Positions 50,589 to 57,047 are shown, counted from the stretch's first letter. The stretch: DNA of 64,000 nt from an uncultured Oscillospiraceae bacterium (GCA_910587995.1 CAJUNS010000001.1:124001-188000); one strand, 5' to 3'. Translations and numbers: made by a program. Notes: a model not told the origin generated them from the sequence alone.

Positions 50589-50647
50589 TTGACACAACAA
50601 AAATGTTGTGCTAGAATAGCGTTAGAACACAGCAAATAAGTTGTGTT
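50589..50647. promoter_or_regulatory. Operator/promoter of switch module 2
   Basis: TTGACA (50589-50594), 17 bp, TAGAAT (50612-50617). The spacer dyad is CACAACA-AAAA-TGTTGTG (50593-50610), and an imperfect dyad AACACAGC...GTTGTGTT is at 50626-50647. The positions correspond exactly to the module 1 operators, but the sequence is different. Confidence 0.8.
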
Positions 50648-50668
50648 ACTTCGGAAAGAGAGGAGCAC

Positions 50669-50866
50669 ATGAATGAAGCTTTAAAAGCCGCCCGAGATGC
50701 GTCCGGCAAGACGCAGGCTTGGGTTGCTGAGAAAGTCGGTATCTCTTTACAGATGTATCAGAGATACGAGTATAACCAAAACGAACCCAGCGTTCGGACG
50801 GCAATCCGAATCGCAGACGTTTTGGGAGTGAAGTCTTACCAGGACTTCAAAAAGATTTTCAGTTAA
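50669..50866 (+). CDS. XRE regulator of switch module 2 (plus partner)
   Basis: 65 residues: MNEALKAARDASGKTQAWVA, VGISLQMYQRYEYNQNEPSV, then the shared IRIADVLGVKSYQDFKKIFS tail. GAGAGGAGCAC precedes ATG 50669. Paralogue of the 50102 gene with a different helix-turn-helix, matching the different operators. Confidence 0.85.
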   Translation: MNEALKAARDASGKTQAWVAEKVGISLQMYQRYEYNQNEPSVRTAIRIADVLGVKSYQDFKKIFS

Positions 50867-50972
50867 AGCATACCACGGCACCAACAAAAAGGCAAGGGGG
50901 ACTAGTGGCGGGATGGGTCGTCTGACCTGCCTACAAGGTAATCTAGTGACACGTTGTAGAAGTCGGCCAGGG
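50800..50972 (+). repeat. 173-bp perfect direct repeat, copy 2
   Basis: Same sequence as 50233-50405. It includes the end of the module 2 plus gene and the remnant of a third minus-strand repressor. Confidence 0.95.
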
Positions 50973-50991
50973 CGAGAAGAACAGGTAAAGT
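50902..50991 (-). pseudogene. C-terminal remnant of a third XRE repressor
   Basis: In frame it reads LPVLLALADFYNVSLDYLVG then RSDDPSRH and stop, the tail of a module repressor. Upstream (toward 51000) the similarity stops at the junction with the tail-fibre sequence. It shows that the array once extended further or was cut by a deletion here. Confidence 0.75.
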
Positions 50992-51671
50992 ATGCATATA
51001 ATACGGCGCTTACCCGTTCCCTTCCAGCCGCAATTAGTCCCGCGCGGAGGTTCCTGTGCGGCGTATCTGGCTCAAAATTCGCCTTTCTAGCGGGTGGCTT
51101 TCCGACGAACACAACCGGTTCTTTTTCAAATGCGGTAGACGCATATGATGACGAACTGATTCATACCGCACCGGAAAAAATGACCCGGATGCGCGGTCAG
51201 CCCAGCGGCGCAAAGGTGGGCGGCTATGTGCTGATAGCGGGGAATCACACTTCGGTGGAGGTATATGATGAAAACCAAACCCACTTGGCCCTGGATGTTG
51301 AGCTGAGCTCTAGCCGGTATGCAATGGGGTCCGCAGAAGTGGGCGGCTACGCGCTTTTTGCCGGCGGCTATTCGAACGCGGTGGATGCCTTTGACCATGA
51401 ACTGACGCGCGTTACCTTGGAGCCTGGACTTAGCGTCGTGCGGAGCCTTCCCGCTGGATGCACTTTGGAAATGTATGCCTTGTTTGGCGGCGGCAGCACA
51501 GAAGAAGCGGCTATAGATGCATTCGATGAAAATCTTACCCGCACGATCGGCCCATCTCTCAGCCAAGCAAGGGCAAGCCTGACAGGAGCCGTGGTGGGGA
51601 AGTTTGCCATATTTGCGGGTGGGTATAACCGCACCTATCTAACCACGGTCGATATCATTACAGTGGAATAA
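50913..51671 (+). pseudogene. 5'-truncated phage tail-fibre/Kelch-like gene
   Basis: From about 50990 the frame encodes Kelch-like repeats: KFAFLAGGF, GGYVLIAGNHTSVEVYDENQ, GGYALFAGGYSNAVDAFDHE, MYALFGGGSTEEAAIDAFDE, GKFAIFAGGYNRTYLTTVDI. Such repeats end clostridial phage tail or receptor proteins. The open frame extends 5' only into antisense repressor remnant sequence (MGRLTCLQGNLVTR), which is not native. I infer a deletion removed the head of the gene together with the structural gene block. Translation is doubtful. Confidence 0.75.
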
Positions 51672-51690
51672 AAGAAAGGAAAATCATGCT

Positions 51691-52041
51691 ATGCGTTATC
51701 AAATTTGGAACAAAAGCGACGATGTTTACACTCCCTCGGGGACTCGCTTTACGGCGCGGGAGTGGGCAAACCGTTATCCCTGGGTCAATGCGCCGGGCGC
51801 GAAAATGATCATCTCTTCCGGCCTTATCAACGGCGGGACCGTCATGGAGTTCAACTCCGCGAAGGAGCATTATAAGCGTATGGGCGCTGCCATTTCCGAT
51901 GAAATGACCGATGCGGAAGTACTTGCCGCCATGGAAAATTTTGAGGACAATCCACCCGGCGCGGACGAGCCCACGGTGGAAGAGCGCACAGCGGCGGCCC
52001 TGGAATTTTTGGCTTTGAACAGTCTGCCCGAAACAGATTAA
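51691..52041 (+). CDS. Small phage late protein, function unknown
   Basis: 116 residues, MRYQIWNKSDDVYTPSGTRF, TAREWANRYPWVNAPGAKMI, then an acidic tail (EEMTDAEVL-like, NFEDNPPGADEPTVEE). Proteins of this outline follow tail-fibre genes in clostridial prophages. AAAGAAAGGAAAATCATGCT precedes the ATG. No enzyme motif. Confidence 0.75.
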   Translation: MRYQIWNKSDDVYTPSGTRFTAREWANRYPWVNAPGAKMIISSGLINGGTVMEFNSAKEHYKRMGAAISDEMTDAEVLAAMENFEDNPPGADEPTVEERTAAALEFLALNSLPETD

Positions 52042-52055
52042 AGGAGGACTACTAC

Positions 52056-52187
52056 ATGAATTACGAGACGGTCAAACGGAACTATGAGCGCAAGCTTTGG
52101 AGTAAGGCCATGGTAAAAATCGCTGTGCGCAAAGGAGTAATTACACCGGAAGACTACCAGGAGATTACCGGCGAACCCTATGCCTGA
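52056..52187 (+). CDS. XkdX-family phage protein
   Basis: 43 codons: MNYETVKRNYERKLWSKAMV, IAVRKGVITPEDYQEITGEP. The W-x-x-x-M-V...V-x-x-G-x-I-T-x-E-x-Y-x-E-I-T-G pattern is XkdX, a tiny conserved protein between tail fibre and lysis genes. AAGGAGGACTACTAC precedes the ATG. Function unknown. Confidence 0.88.
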   Translation: MNYETVKRNYERKLWSKAMVKIAVRKGVITPEDYQEITGEPYA

Positions 52188-52219
52188 CAGCGAAGGGAAG
52201 GACAGTGAACCTGACCCGA

Positions 52220-52247
52220 TTGACAAAATCTGACAGAATGGTATAAT
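52220..52247 (+). promoter_or_regulatory. Promoter of the structured leader and 32-residue ORF
   Basis: TTGACA (52220-52225), 16-bp spacer, TGG-TATAAT (-10 at 52242-52247) with an extended -10. It starts a transcript near 52254. Confidence 0.85.
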
Positions 52248-52253
52248 AAAAGA

Positions 52254-52460
52254 GGCCCCCAGATGGGGCCCACTTGGCGGGAGGAATTCTCGCCGAGGTC
52301 AACTTGGTGGGAGTTCCTCCCGCCAACGTTGGAGGACGTTGCCTGCATACGAGTTGGCAGAGCCAACTCGGGCGGTTAGCTCATCCCCAGAGTTGCTTGC
52401 AACTCTTTAGAAAGGGGGTGGTACACTTTCCCAACTTTTACAAGGAGGGAGGTGGCGCTG
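52254..52460 (+). other. Highly structured 5' leader
   Basis: GGCCCCCAGATGGGGCC hairpin at the 5' end; a 13-bp perfect inverted repeat TTGGCGGGAGGAA / TTCCTCCCGCCAA; and smaller stems (GAGTTGGCAGAGCCAACTC, AGAGTTGCTTGCAACTCT). No ORF. It resembles the stabilised leaders of type I toxin mRNAs. Confidence 0.65.
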
Positions 52461-52559
52461 ATGGGAAGTTCCCGTTGGGCGAAAGCCCTGCGGTTCGTGC
52501 TGTGTCTGCTGGGCGCTTTGGCGTTCCTGCTGTACATAGTGCCCATAAAAGCGTACTAG
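52461..52559 (+). CDS. 32-residue hydrophobic protein, candidate type I toxin
   Basis: MGSSRWAKALRFVLCLLGAL then AFLLYIVPIKAY: a short basic start, one membrane helix and a basic/aromatic end. AAGGAGGGAGGTGGCGCTG precedes the ATG. The mRNA has its own promoter, a long folded leader and strong 3' hairpins. A good antisense promoter faces it from 52677. Size, hydrophobicity and layout match type I toxins such as TxpA/BsrG that occur in prophages. A small late phage membrane protein is the alternative. I recognise no sequence family. Confidence 0.6.
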   Translation: MGSSRWAKALRFVLCLLGALAFLLYIVPIKAY

Positions 52560-52586
52560 CCGCTCGGCTGGACCCCGAACGGCTAG
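52556..52586 (+). other. Strong hairpin at the end of the small ORF
   Basis: CTAGCCGCTCGG ... CCGAACGGCTAG overlaps the stop codon. AGTATA-GATTAAT-TATACT follows. Confidence 0.7.
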
Positions 52587-52611
52587 TATAGATTAATTAT
52601 ACTACTGTTTA

Positions 52612-52646
52612 AGGGCTAACCGCCATGCGGCAGCGCCCTCTTTATG
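52612..52646 (+). terminator. Terminator of the small-ORF transcript
   Basis: AGGGC-CCGC ... GCGG-GCGCCCT with CTTTATGTTT after it. The transcript start of the opposing RNA lies at its end. Confidence 0.65.
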
Positions 52647-52649
52647 TTT

Positions 52650-52677
52650 ATTATACCACACGCTCCGGCTTTGTCAA
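52650..52677 (-). promoter_or_regulatory. Antisense promoter
   Basis: TTGACA (52677-52672), 16-bp spacer, TGG-TATAAT (-10 at 52655-52650). It mirrors the plus promoter at 52220 in all elements, including spacer length and extended -10. Confidence 0.85.
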
Positions 52678-52713
52678 GCCGGGGCGCTTTATTTTTACAT
52701 AGGTGGTGATTTT

Positions 52714-52965
52714 ATGGACAACACGGTCCTTACGGCGCTGATTGGGCTGGGAGGCTCTGCCCTTGGGTCCCTGTTCGGCGTGCTGGCCTCTTCCAAGCTG
52801 ACCCAGTACCGGCTGGCGCAGCTGGAAAAAAAGGTGGAGGCCCACAACAACCTCATTGAGCGGACTTACCAGCTGGAAGAGCGCACGGAATTGCAGGAGG
52901 AAAAAATCCGGGTGGCCAACCATCGTATCAGCGACCTGGAAGATTTTCACAAGGGAGGCAAATAA
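52714..52965 (+). CDS. XhlA-like holin/lysis-associated protein
   Basis: 83 residues: an N-terminal hydrophobic stretch (TVLTALIGLGGSALGSLFGV) and a coiled coil (LAQLEKKVEAHNNLIERTYQ, EERTELQEEKIRVANHRISD). XhlA proteins of PBSX-like phages have the same parts in reverse order and help holin function, so the family name is tentative. TAGGTGGTGATTTT precedes the ATG. First gene of the lysis cassette, one base before the amidase start region. Confidence 0.7.
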   Translation: MDNTVLTALIGLGGSALGSLFGVLASSKLTQYRLAQLEKKVEAHNNLIERTYQLEERTELQEEKIRVANHRISDLEDFHKGGK

Positions 52966-52966
52966 G

Positions 52967-53932
52967 ATGAACAGTCCATTAAGCTGCATGCGGGTGATCA
53001 GCCCCAACCGGAACAGCCCCAGAAATCATAAAATCGACGCTATTACCATTCACTGCGTGGTGGGGCAGATGGGCGTGGAGGCCCTGTGCAATGAGTTCAG
53101 CAGGGAGTCCAAAGGGGCCAGCTGCAACTATGGCATTGGCTATGACGGCCGCATCTGCACTGTTGTGGATGAGGAAGACCGTTCCTGGTGCTCCAGCAGT
53201 CCTAGCAATGACAACCGGGCCATTACCATTGAGTGCGCCAGCGACGCGTTCTACCCTTACGCCATCAACGCCAACGTCTGGAAGTCCCTCATCGAGCTGT
53301 GCGCGGATATCTGTCGGCGCAACGGCATCAAGAATCTGGTGTGGTCTACGGACAAGAGCACCCGCATGAACCACCTGAACGGCTGCAACCTGACGGTGCA
53401 CCGGGACTATGAAAACAAATCCTGTCCCGGCGATTACATCTACAGCAGGCTGGGCCAGATCGCCAAAGAGGTCAACCAGAAACTCAGCGGCGCTCCTGCC
53501 GGGCCCTTCAAGGCCTACCAGGGCCAGGTGAACGCGGATGATGGCCTCAACTGCCGCACGGTTCCTGTGAGCGGTGCAGTCCTCAAGACCTTCCCGGATG
53601 GCACGGTGCTGACCATCACCAAAGAAGAGGGCAGTTGGGGCTACTGCGGCCAGGGCTGGGTGTGCCTGGATTACATCAACAAAATTGCATCCGCCAATGA
53701 CCCGGCGGCAAAGGAGGAGTCTATCATGAATGGCAAGCTGTTCAAGAAAATGTACGATGAAATCAACCCCACCTACAATACCATTGAAGAGGTCCCCGGC
53801 TACTGGCGGGCTGACATCCAGGAGCTTGTGGACAAGGGGATCATTTCTGGCTCCGGTAACGGCAAACTGGGCCTGACCCACAGTGACTGCAAGGCCGCTG
53901 TGCTTGCCAAGCGCATCCGGGAGAAACTGTGA
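52967..53932 (+). CDS. Phage endolysin: N-acetylmuramoyl-L-alanine amidase with SH3 domain
   Basis: 321 residues. The amidase_2/PGRP domain: ITIHCVVGQMGVEALCNEFS, zinc histidines, NYGIGYDGRICTVVDEEDRS, and TVHRDYENKSCPGDYI (HxDxxxKxCPG). A bacterial SH3-like wall-binding domain follows at about 185-240 (GQVNADDGLNCRTVPVSGAV). Then a C-terminal module (GYWRADIQELVDKGIISGSG) resembles an SLH-like repeat. It cuts the peptide from muramic acid to release phage. The start is 52967 after AAGGGAGGCAAATAAG. Confidence 0.93.
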   Translation: MNSPLSCMRVISPNRNSPRNHKIDAITIHCVVGQMGVEALCNEFSRESKGASCNYGIGYDGRICTVVDEEDRSWCSSSPSNDNRAITIECASDAFYPYAINANVWKSLIELCADICRRNGIKNLVWSTDKSTRMNHLNGCNLTVHRDYENKSCPGDYIYSRLGQIAKEVNQKLSGAPAGPFKAYQGQVNADDGLNCRTVPVSGAVLKTFPDGTVLTITKEEGSWGYCGQGWVCLDYINKIASANDPAAKEESIMNGKLFKKMYDEINPTYNTIEEVPGYWRADIQELVDKGIISGSGNGKLGLTHSDCKAAVLAKRIREKL

Positions 53933-54255
53933 TGGCAGCGCATATGAAGGAGCAAATAGTCAAAACCAAGACCCGCCCTGACTTCTCCAAGCAGCTCATT
54001 TCCGATATTCGCTGGCTGCTCTGGGCAGTCACGATTGGAGGCCTGCTGCTGGCCGGGTACTGCATCCGCCAGGGCTATACCGGCTCCCTGCCCTGGCTTT
54101 CCGGGATGGTGGGCCTGCCCTGGACCGCCCACGGGGTGGTGTGCTCATTCTACCTCAACATGGCGAAATCCGACCACAAAGAGGGCGGCATCACCTTTGA
54201 GAGCGCGAAAGCCAGCAGCTTTATGCTGGACGAAAACAACAGCCCCATGGGCTAG
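53932..54255 (+). CDS. Small phage membrane protein of the lysis cassette
   Basis: 107 residues with two hydrophobic segments (WLLWAVTIGGLLLAGYCI; LSGMVGLPWTAHGVVCSFYL) and a charged C-terminus. The start overlaps the amidase stop (TGATG). Similar proteins lie beside endolysins in clostridial prophages; their role is not known. Confidence 0.75.
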   Translation: MAAHMKEQIVKTKTRPDFSKQLISDIRWLLWAVTIGGLLLAGYCIRQGYTGSLPWLSGMVGLPWTAHGVVCSFYLNMAKSDHKEGGITFESAKASSFMLDENNSPMG

Positions 54256-54266
54256 GAGCTATCTCG

Positions 54267-54680
54267 ATGAATGAATTTTTGACAACCCTGCTGCAAGCGA
54301 TCCTGGTGGCCGCTGTGCCGGTGTGCGCGGCGTTCCTGGGCAAAGGGATTAAGGCCCTGGCCAGCTACTTGGGGCAGAAGTCCGAGAACGACATGGCAAA
54401 GAAGTATCTGGCCGCTGTGGCCGATGCCGTGGCCACAGCCGTGACGTACACCAGCCAGGTGTATGTGGATAAGCTGAAGGAGACCGGACAGTTTACCAAA
54501 GAGAACCAGCGGGAGGCCCTGGGCCTTGCCGTGGCCCAGGCCAAAAACCTGCTGACCGCCGAGGCCACGGCCTTTCTGGAGAGCGCCTACGGCGACCTGA
54601 CTGAGTACCTGCAGAGCCGCATCGAGGCCGAGGTGCGCAACCAGAAGATGGGCGTGGGTACTTTGACGCTGAGTGCATGA
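54267..54680 (+). CDS. Phage holin, LLH-type
   Basis: 137 residues: MNEFLTTLLQAILVAAVPVC is the membrane segment, followed by a long charged helix region (KGIKALASYLGQKSENDMAK; LAAVADAVATAVTYTSQVYV). This is the phage_holin_6_1/LLH pattern. It should permeabilise the membrane for the amidase. TAGGAGCTATCTCG precedes the ATG. A terminator follows directly. Confidence 0.9.
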   Translation: MNEFLTTLLQAILVAAVPVCAAFLGKGIKALASYLGQKSENDMAKKYLAAVADAVATAVTYTSQVYVDKLKETGQFTKENQREALGLAVAQAKNLLTAEATAFLESAYGDLTEYLQSRIEAEVRNQKMGVGTLTLSA

Positions 54681-54682
54681 TG

Positions 54683-54737
54683 AAAGCCCCCGGCTTTCCC
54701 TGCCGGTGTTCCGGCGGGGAGGGCTGGGGGCTTTTTT
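54683..54737 (+). terminator. Terminator of the lysis operon
   Basis: AAAGCCCCCGG ... inner CCGGTGTTCCGG-type stem ... GGGGGCTTTTTTG, starting 2 bp after the holin stop. The next 180 bp (54738-54916) hold no gene; a TTGACA at 54819 has no good -10. Confidence 0.92.
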
Positions 54738-54916
54738 GTTTTCTGATTCATACCACAAAATCGAACGGCCCTTTTGAGCCTAAAAGCACAGGTGAATATT
54801 TTTAAGATATAATCTCTTTGACAAAACCTGTGCTGGTTCTACGTGTTTAGAATTTATTTTCCTAGTCCGGCAATTCATTTCCTTTTATGCTTATAGCGGG
54901 AAAGGAGGTGAATCAG

Positions 54917-55156
54917 TTGGAAATCACCAACATAAAGGTGCTCAGCGCCAGGCGGTTCCGCTCCCTGATCTGCTCAAAGCATTTTACCCATGAGATGCTG
55001 GCCGGGTCGGTCAAATGCTCCGTGCGCCAGATTCAGAACTGGGCCAAGCAGGACACGGACGTACACACCTCTTACCTGTTCGCCTTGGCGGAGGTATTCC
55101 AGGTGGACGTGGAAGAGCTGCTTGTCTCCGTTCCGCTGCCAGAGACGAGGGTATGA
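54917..55156 (+). CDS. Small helix-turn-helix regulator
   Basis: 79 residues with a TTG start (AAAGGAGG eight nt upstream): EITNIKVLSARRFRSLICSK, MLAGSVKCSVRQIQNWAKQD, LFALAEVFQVDVEELLVSVP. XRE-like DNA-binding domain with a divergent recognition helix. It is downstream of the lysis operon and isolated, so perhaps a moron. GC is higher than in the immunity region. Confidence 0.75.
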   Translation: MEITNIKVLSARRFRSLICSKHFTHEMLAGSVKCSVRQIQNWAKQDTDVHTSYLFALAEVFQVDVEELLVSVPLPETRV

Positions 55157-55171
55157 CGCTGTGTGGCGCAG

Positions 55172-55213
55172 AAAAGGCCCCGGCCTCCTTTTGGGGAGGC
55201 CGGGGCCTTTTTG
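55172..55213. terminator. Bidirectional terminator
   Basis: AAAAGGCCCCGGCCTCC-TTTT-GGGGAGGCCGGGGCCTTTTT between the converging HTH and 63-residue genes. Confidence 0.95.
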
Positions 55214-55222
55214 TTTTTTTCA

Positions 55223-55414
55223 TTATGCCAGCCGGGCTCCCTCTATATGGGCCTTGGCGGCGCTCAAGGAATCAAACCAGTCCAGGTTATCTTTCCTGCT
55301 AGTGCTTTTGAAGCTGCTCTCGGGCCTCCTGGCGGCTTTCACGGCGTCCACAATGTTGGACACCACCCGGCCCCAGTCGTCGTAGGATGTGCATACGCAG
55401 TAATACGTTTTCAT
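55223..55414 (-). CDS. 63-residue hypothetical phage protein
   Basis: MKTYYCVCTSYDDWGRVVSN and DNLDWFDSLSAAKAHIEGAR. AAAGGAGACTCTTGAT precedes ATG 55414. It has the look of a small ferredoxin-like-fold or host-takeover protein but I recognise no family. It lies 1 bp after the upstream gene's stop, so they form one unit. Confidence 0.65.
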   Translation of the reverse strand: MKTYYCVCTSYDDWGRVVSNIVDAVKAARRPESSFKSTSRKDNLDWFDSLSAAKAHIEGARLA

Positions 55415-55415
55415 A

Positions 55416-55649
55416 TCAAGAGTCTCCTTTCGTCTGAGCTGCGGAGGAATAAGTTGAGCGGGCTGCTTCTTCATAGTGAGCCAATATCTCCCGGTCTCTT
55501 TTCACGCACTGGGAATCTTCGCCAATGTCCCATATCTCGCACTTGATGCTGGCCCGGAGCCCGTCTGCTTTCTCCCGGAAGTAGGCTGTCATATAGTCCT
55601 TAAGGACAACCATCTGTGCTTCAGAGGTTTGGTAGAATAGATTTACCAA
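55416..55649 (-). CDS. Hypothetical phage protein, start uncertain
   Basis: From TTG 55649: LVNLFYQTSEAQMVVLKDYM, TAYFREKADGLRASIKCEIW, REILAHYEEAARSTYSSAAQ. The frame stays open further upstream to about 55790, across the stop of the RHH gene, and reads protein-like there (EYTYFWQKINRAIKRYFPRQ) without an ATG or ribosome site. The true product may be longer through an unusual start or a frameshift from the RHH gene. Function unknown. Confidence 0.5.
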   Translation of the reverse strand: MVNLFYQTSEAQMVVLKDYMTAYFREKADGLRASIKCEIWDIGEDSQCVKRDREILAHYEEAARSTYSSAAQTKGDS

Positions 55650-55710
55650 ATCCTTCGAGGATTGGTGTGTGGCAATCGAGCGCTGCCGTGGGAAGTACCG
55701 CTTGATTGCC

Positions 55711-55869
55711 CTATTTATCTTCTGCCAAAAGTAGGTGTATTCCTTTTCTGATTGCTTCCGCGCGAGTCATACGATGCGCCTCACAGAATTTCTGTAATTT
55801 TGATTCCGTATCGGCTTCGAGCCGTATGCTAAAACGAATATCTTTGGGTTCTCCGCTTTCGGCCGGCAT
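55711..55869 (-). CDS. Ribbon-helix-helix (CopG/Arc-like) protein
   Basis: 52 residues: KDIRFSIRLEADTESKLQKF is the beta-strand and first helix, and MTRAEAIRKGIHLLLAEDK the second helix, of an RHH DNA-binding dimer. ATG 55869 follows AAAGTGGGGTGACACA. It probably controls this small minus-strand unit or excision genes near attR. Confidence 0.78.
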   Translation of the reverse strand: MPAESGEPKDIRFSIRLEADTESKLQKFCEAHRMTRAEAIRKGIHLLLAEDK

Positions 55870-55976
55870 TGTGTCACCCCACTTTCCGTCACGCGATAGG
55901 GGCACATTATGCATGACAGAAAGTCAAGTACCATTTTGCAAGACGCGGCAAAATGGTACTTGGTGTATTCCCGCAT

Positions 55977-55996
55977 CTGACTACTTTTTGACTACC
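55977..55996. promoter_or_regulatory. Candidate integrase arm-type sites, right
   Basis: CTGACTAC (55977-55984) and TTGACTACC (55988-55996), 11 bp apart as on the left side. The rest of 55870-56103 shows no gene. Confidence 0.6.
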
Positions 55997-56103
55997 TGGA
56001 GGCTGAAAATACCCCATTCCCGCCCACACCGGGAAGTCAAAAAAGCTAGGTTTTATGCGGGATTTCGTGCAACGGTGTACAACTGCGAATGGCATAGCTT
56101 CCC

Positions 56104-56152
56104 CTCGTAATGATGAGGTGGCCGGTTCGATTCCGGCATCCAGCTCCAAAGA
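56104..56152 (+). other. attR of the prophage (tRNA-Thr 3' remnant)
   Basis: 49 bp identical to 44920-44968. It lacks the 5' half of a tRNA, so it is a remnant, not a gene. A terminator (CCCTAGAAACC-GCAA-GGTTTCTGGGG, TTTTCTTTTT; 56177-56214) follows and is probably the original chromosomal tRNA terminator. Confidence 0.95.
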
Positions 56153-56301
56153 CGTTGGCTTCTCCAAGTCTGAAATCCCTAGAAACCGCAAGGTTTCTGG
56201 GGATTTTCTTTTTGCTTTTGCTCTTCCCATCGGTTCCTAACTGGCCGGCAGCGCCGCGCCGGCCTTTGTAAAACCTTAACCTTTTCTCAAGAATTTCCCC
56301 A

Positions 56302-56330
56302 TTGCCACAGCCAGGCGGATTTGATACAAT
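56302..56330 (+). promoter_or_regulatory. Promoter of the two-component operon
   Basis: TTGCCA (56302-56307), 17-bp spacer, TACAAT (56325-56330), 25 bp before the response regulator. Confidence 0.78.
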
Positions 56331-56354
56331 AAAGCGAGATAGGAGGCGGTAGGT

Positions 56355-57047
56355 ATGCCGGAAAAAATCCTCGTAGTCGATGATGAGATCGAGATTGCCG
56401 ACTTGGTGGAGCTGTACTTGAAAAATGAGAATTACGCGGTCTGCAAATTTTATACCGCGCCGGAGGCTTTGGCCTGCATTGAGTCCACCCAGCTGGACTT
56501 GGCCATTTTAGATGTGATGCTCCCCGGAACCAGCGGCTTTGCCATCTGCCAGAAAATACGGGAAAAGCACAATTACCCGGTTATCATGCTTACGGCAAAA
56601 ATAGAGGAGACCGACAAAATCACCGGCCTGACCCTGGGCGCGGACGACTATATAACCAAGCCCTTCCGGCCTTTGGAGCTGGTGGCCCGAGTGAAGGCCC
56701 AGCTGCGGCGCTACAAGCGCTACAACCCCGGGCTGGCGGCTCCCCCCGAACCGGATGTGCTGGCGCACCAGGGCCTTGTCATGAACACCCGGACCCATGA
56801 GTGCCTGCTGCATGAGAGGCCCCTCTCCCTGACCCCCACCGAGTTTTCCATCCTGCGCATTTTGCTGGAGAGCAGGGGCCAGGTGGTCAGCGCCGAGGAG
56901 ATGTTTCACCAAATTTGGCAGGACGAATACTACACCAAGTCCAACAACACCATAACCGTGCACATCCGCCACCTGCGGGAGAAACTGGGGGAAAGCGCTG
57001 GGTACATTAAAACCATCTGGGGAGTGGGGTATAAACTTGAAACATAA
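56355..57047 (+). CDS. OmpR-family response regulator (VanR-like)
   Basis: 230 residues. The receiver domain has KILVVDDEIEIADLVELYLK (acidic pocket), LAILDVMLPGTSGFAICQKI (phospho-acceptor Asp), MLTAKIEETDK and DDYITKPFRPLELVARVKAQ (Lys). The winged-helix DNA-binding domain is at the C-terminus (LSLTPTEFSILRILLESRGQ, VHIRHLREKLGES, IKTIWGVGYKLE). Strongly VanR-like. AGGAGGCGGTAGGT precedes the ATG. It overlaps the kinase gene by 11 bp. No vancomycin-resistance genes are adjacent, so the target is unknown. Confidence 0.95.
   Translation: MPEKILVVDDEIEIADLVELYLKNENYAVCKFYTAPEALACIESTQLDLAILDVMLPGTSGFAICQKIREKHNYPVIMLTAKIEETDKITGLTLGADDYITKPFRPLELVARVKAQLRRYKRYNPGLAAPPEPDVLAHQGLVMNTRTHECLLHERPLSLTPTEFSILRILLESRGQVVSAEEMFHQIWQDEYYTKSNNTITVHIRHLREKLGESAGYIKTIWGVGYKLET

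Larger units (their letters stand above)
52461..52643 (-). ncRNA. Predicted antisense RNA (candidate antitoxin); left end not defined
   Basis: Start predicted near 52643 from the promoter at 52650-52677, running antisense to the toxin terminator, hairpins and ORF. The 3' end is not identifiable by eye; the given end is the start of the ORF. Confidence 0.5.
44920..56152. mobile_element. Cryptic prophage integrated in tRNA-Thr
   Basis: 11.2 kb between the two 49-bp att copies. Order: integrase, Abi_2 defence cassette, ImmA/IrrE and XRE lysogeny genes, cro-like gene, Rha antirepressor, small phage genes, two XRE switch modules, truncated tail fibre, small late genes, lysis genes, HTH and RHH genes. 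Lower GC and phage-type gene density contrast with the flanks. No terminase, portal, capsid or tail-assembly gene is present, so it cannot make particles by itself. Confidence 0.93.

Noticed and set aside
56104..56152. Second tRNA gene at attR
   Set aside because: Only the 3' half is present; no acceptor 5' strand or D arm. It is the att repeat.
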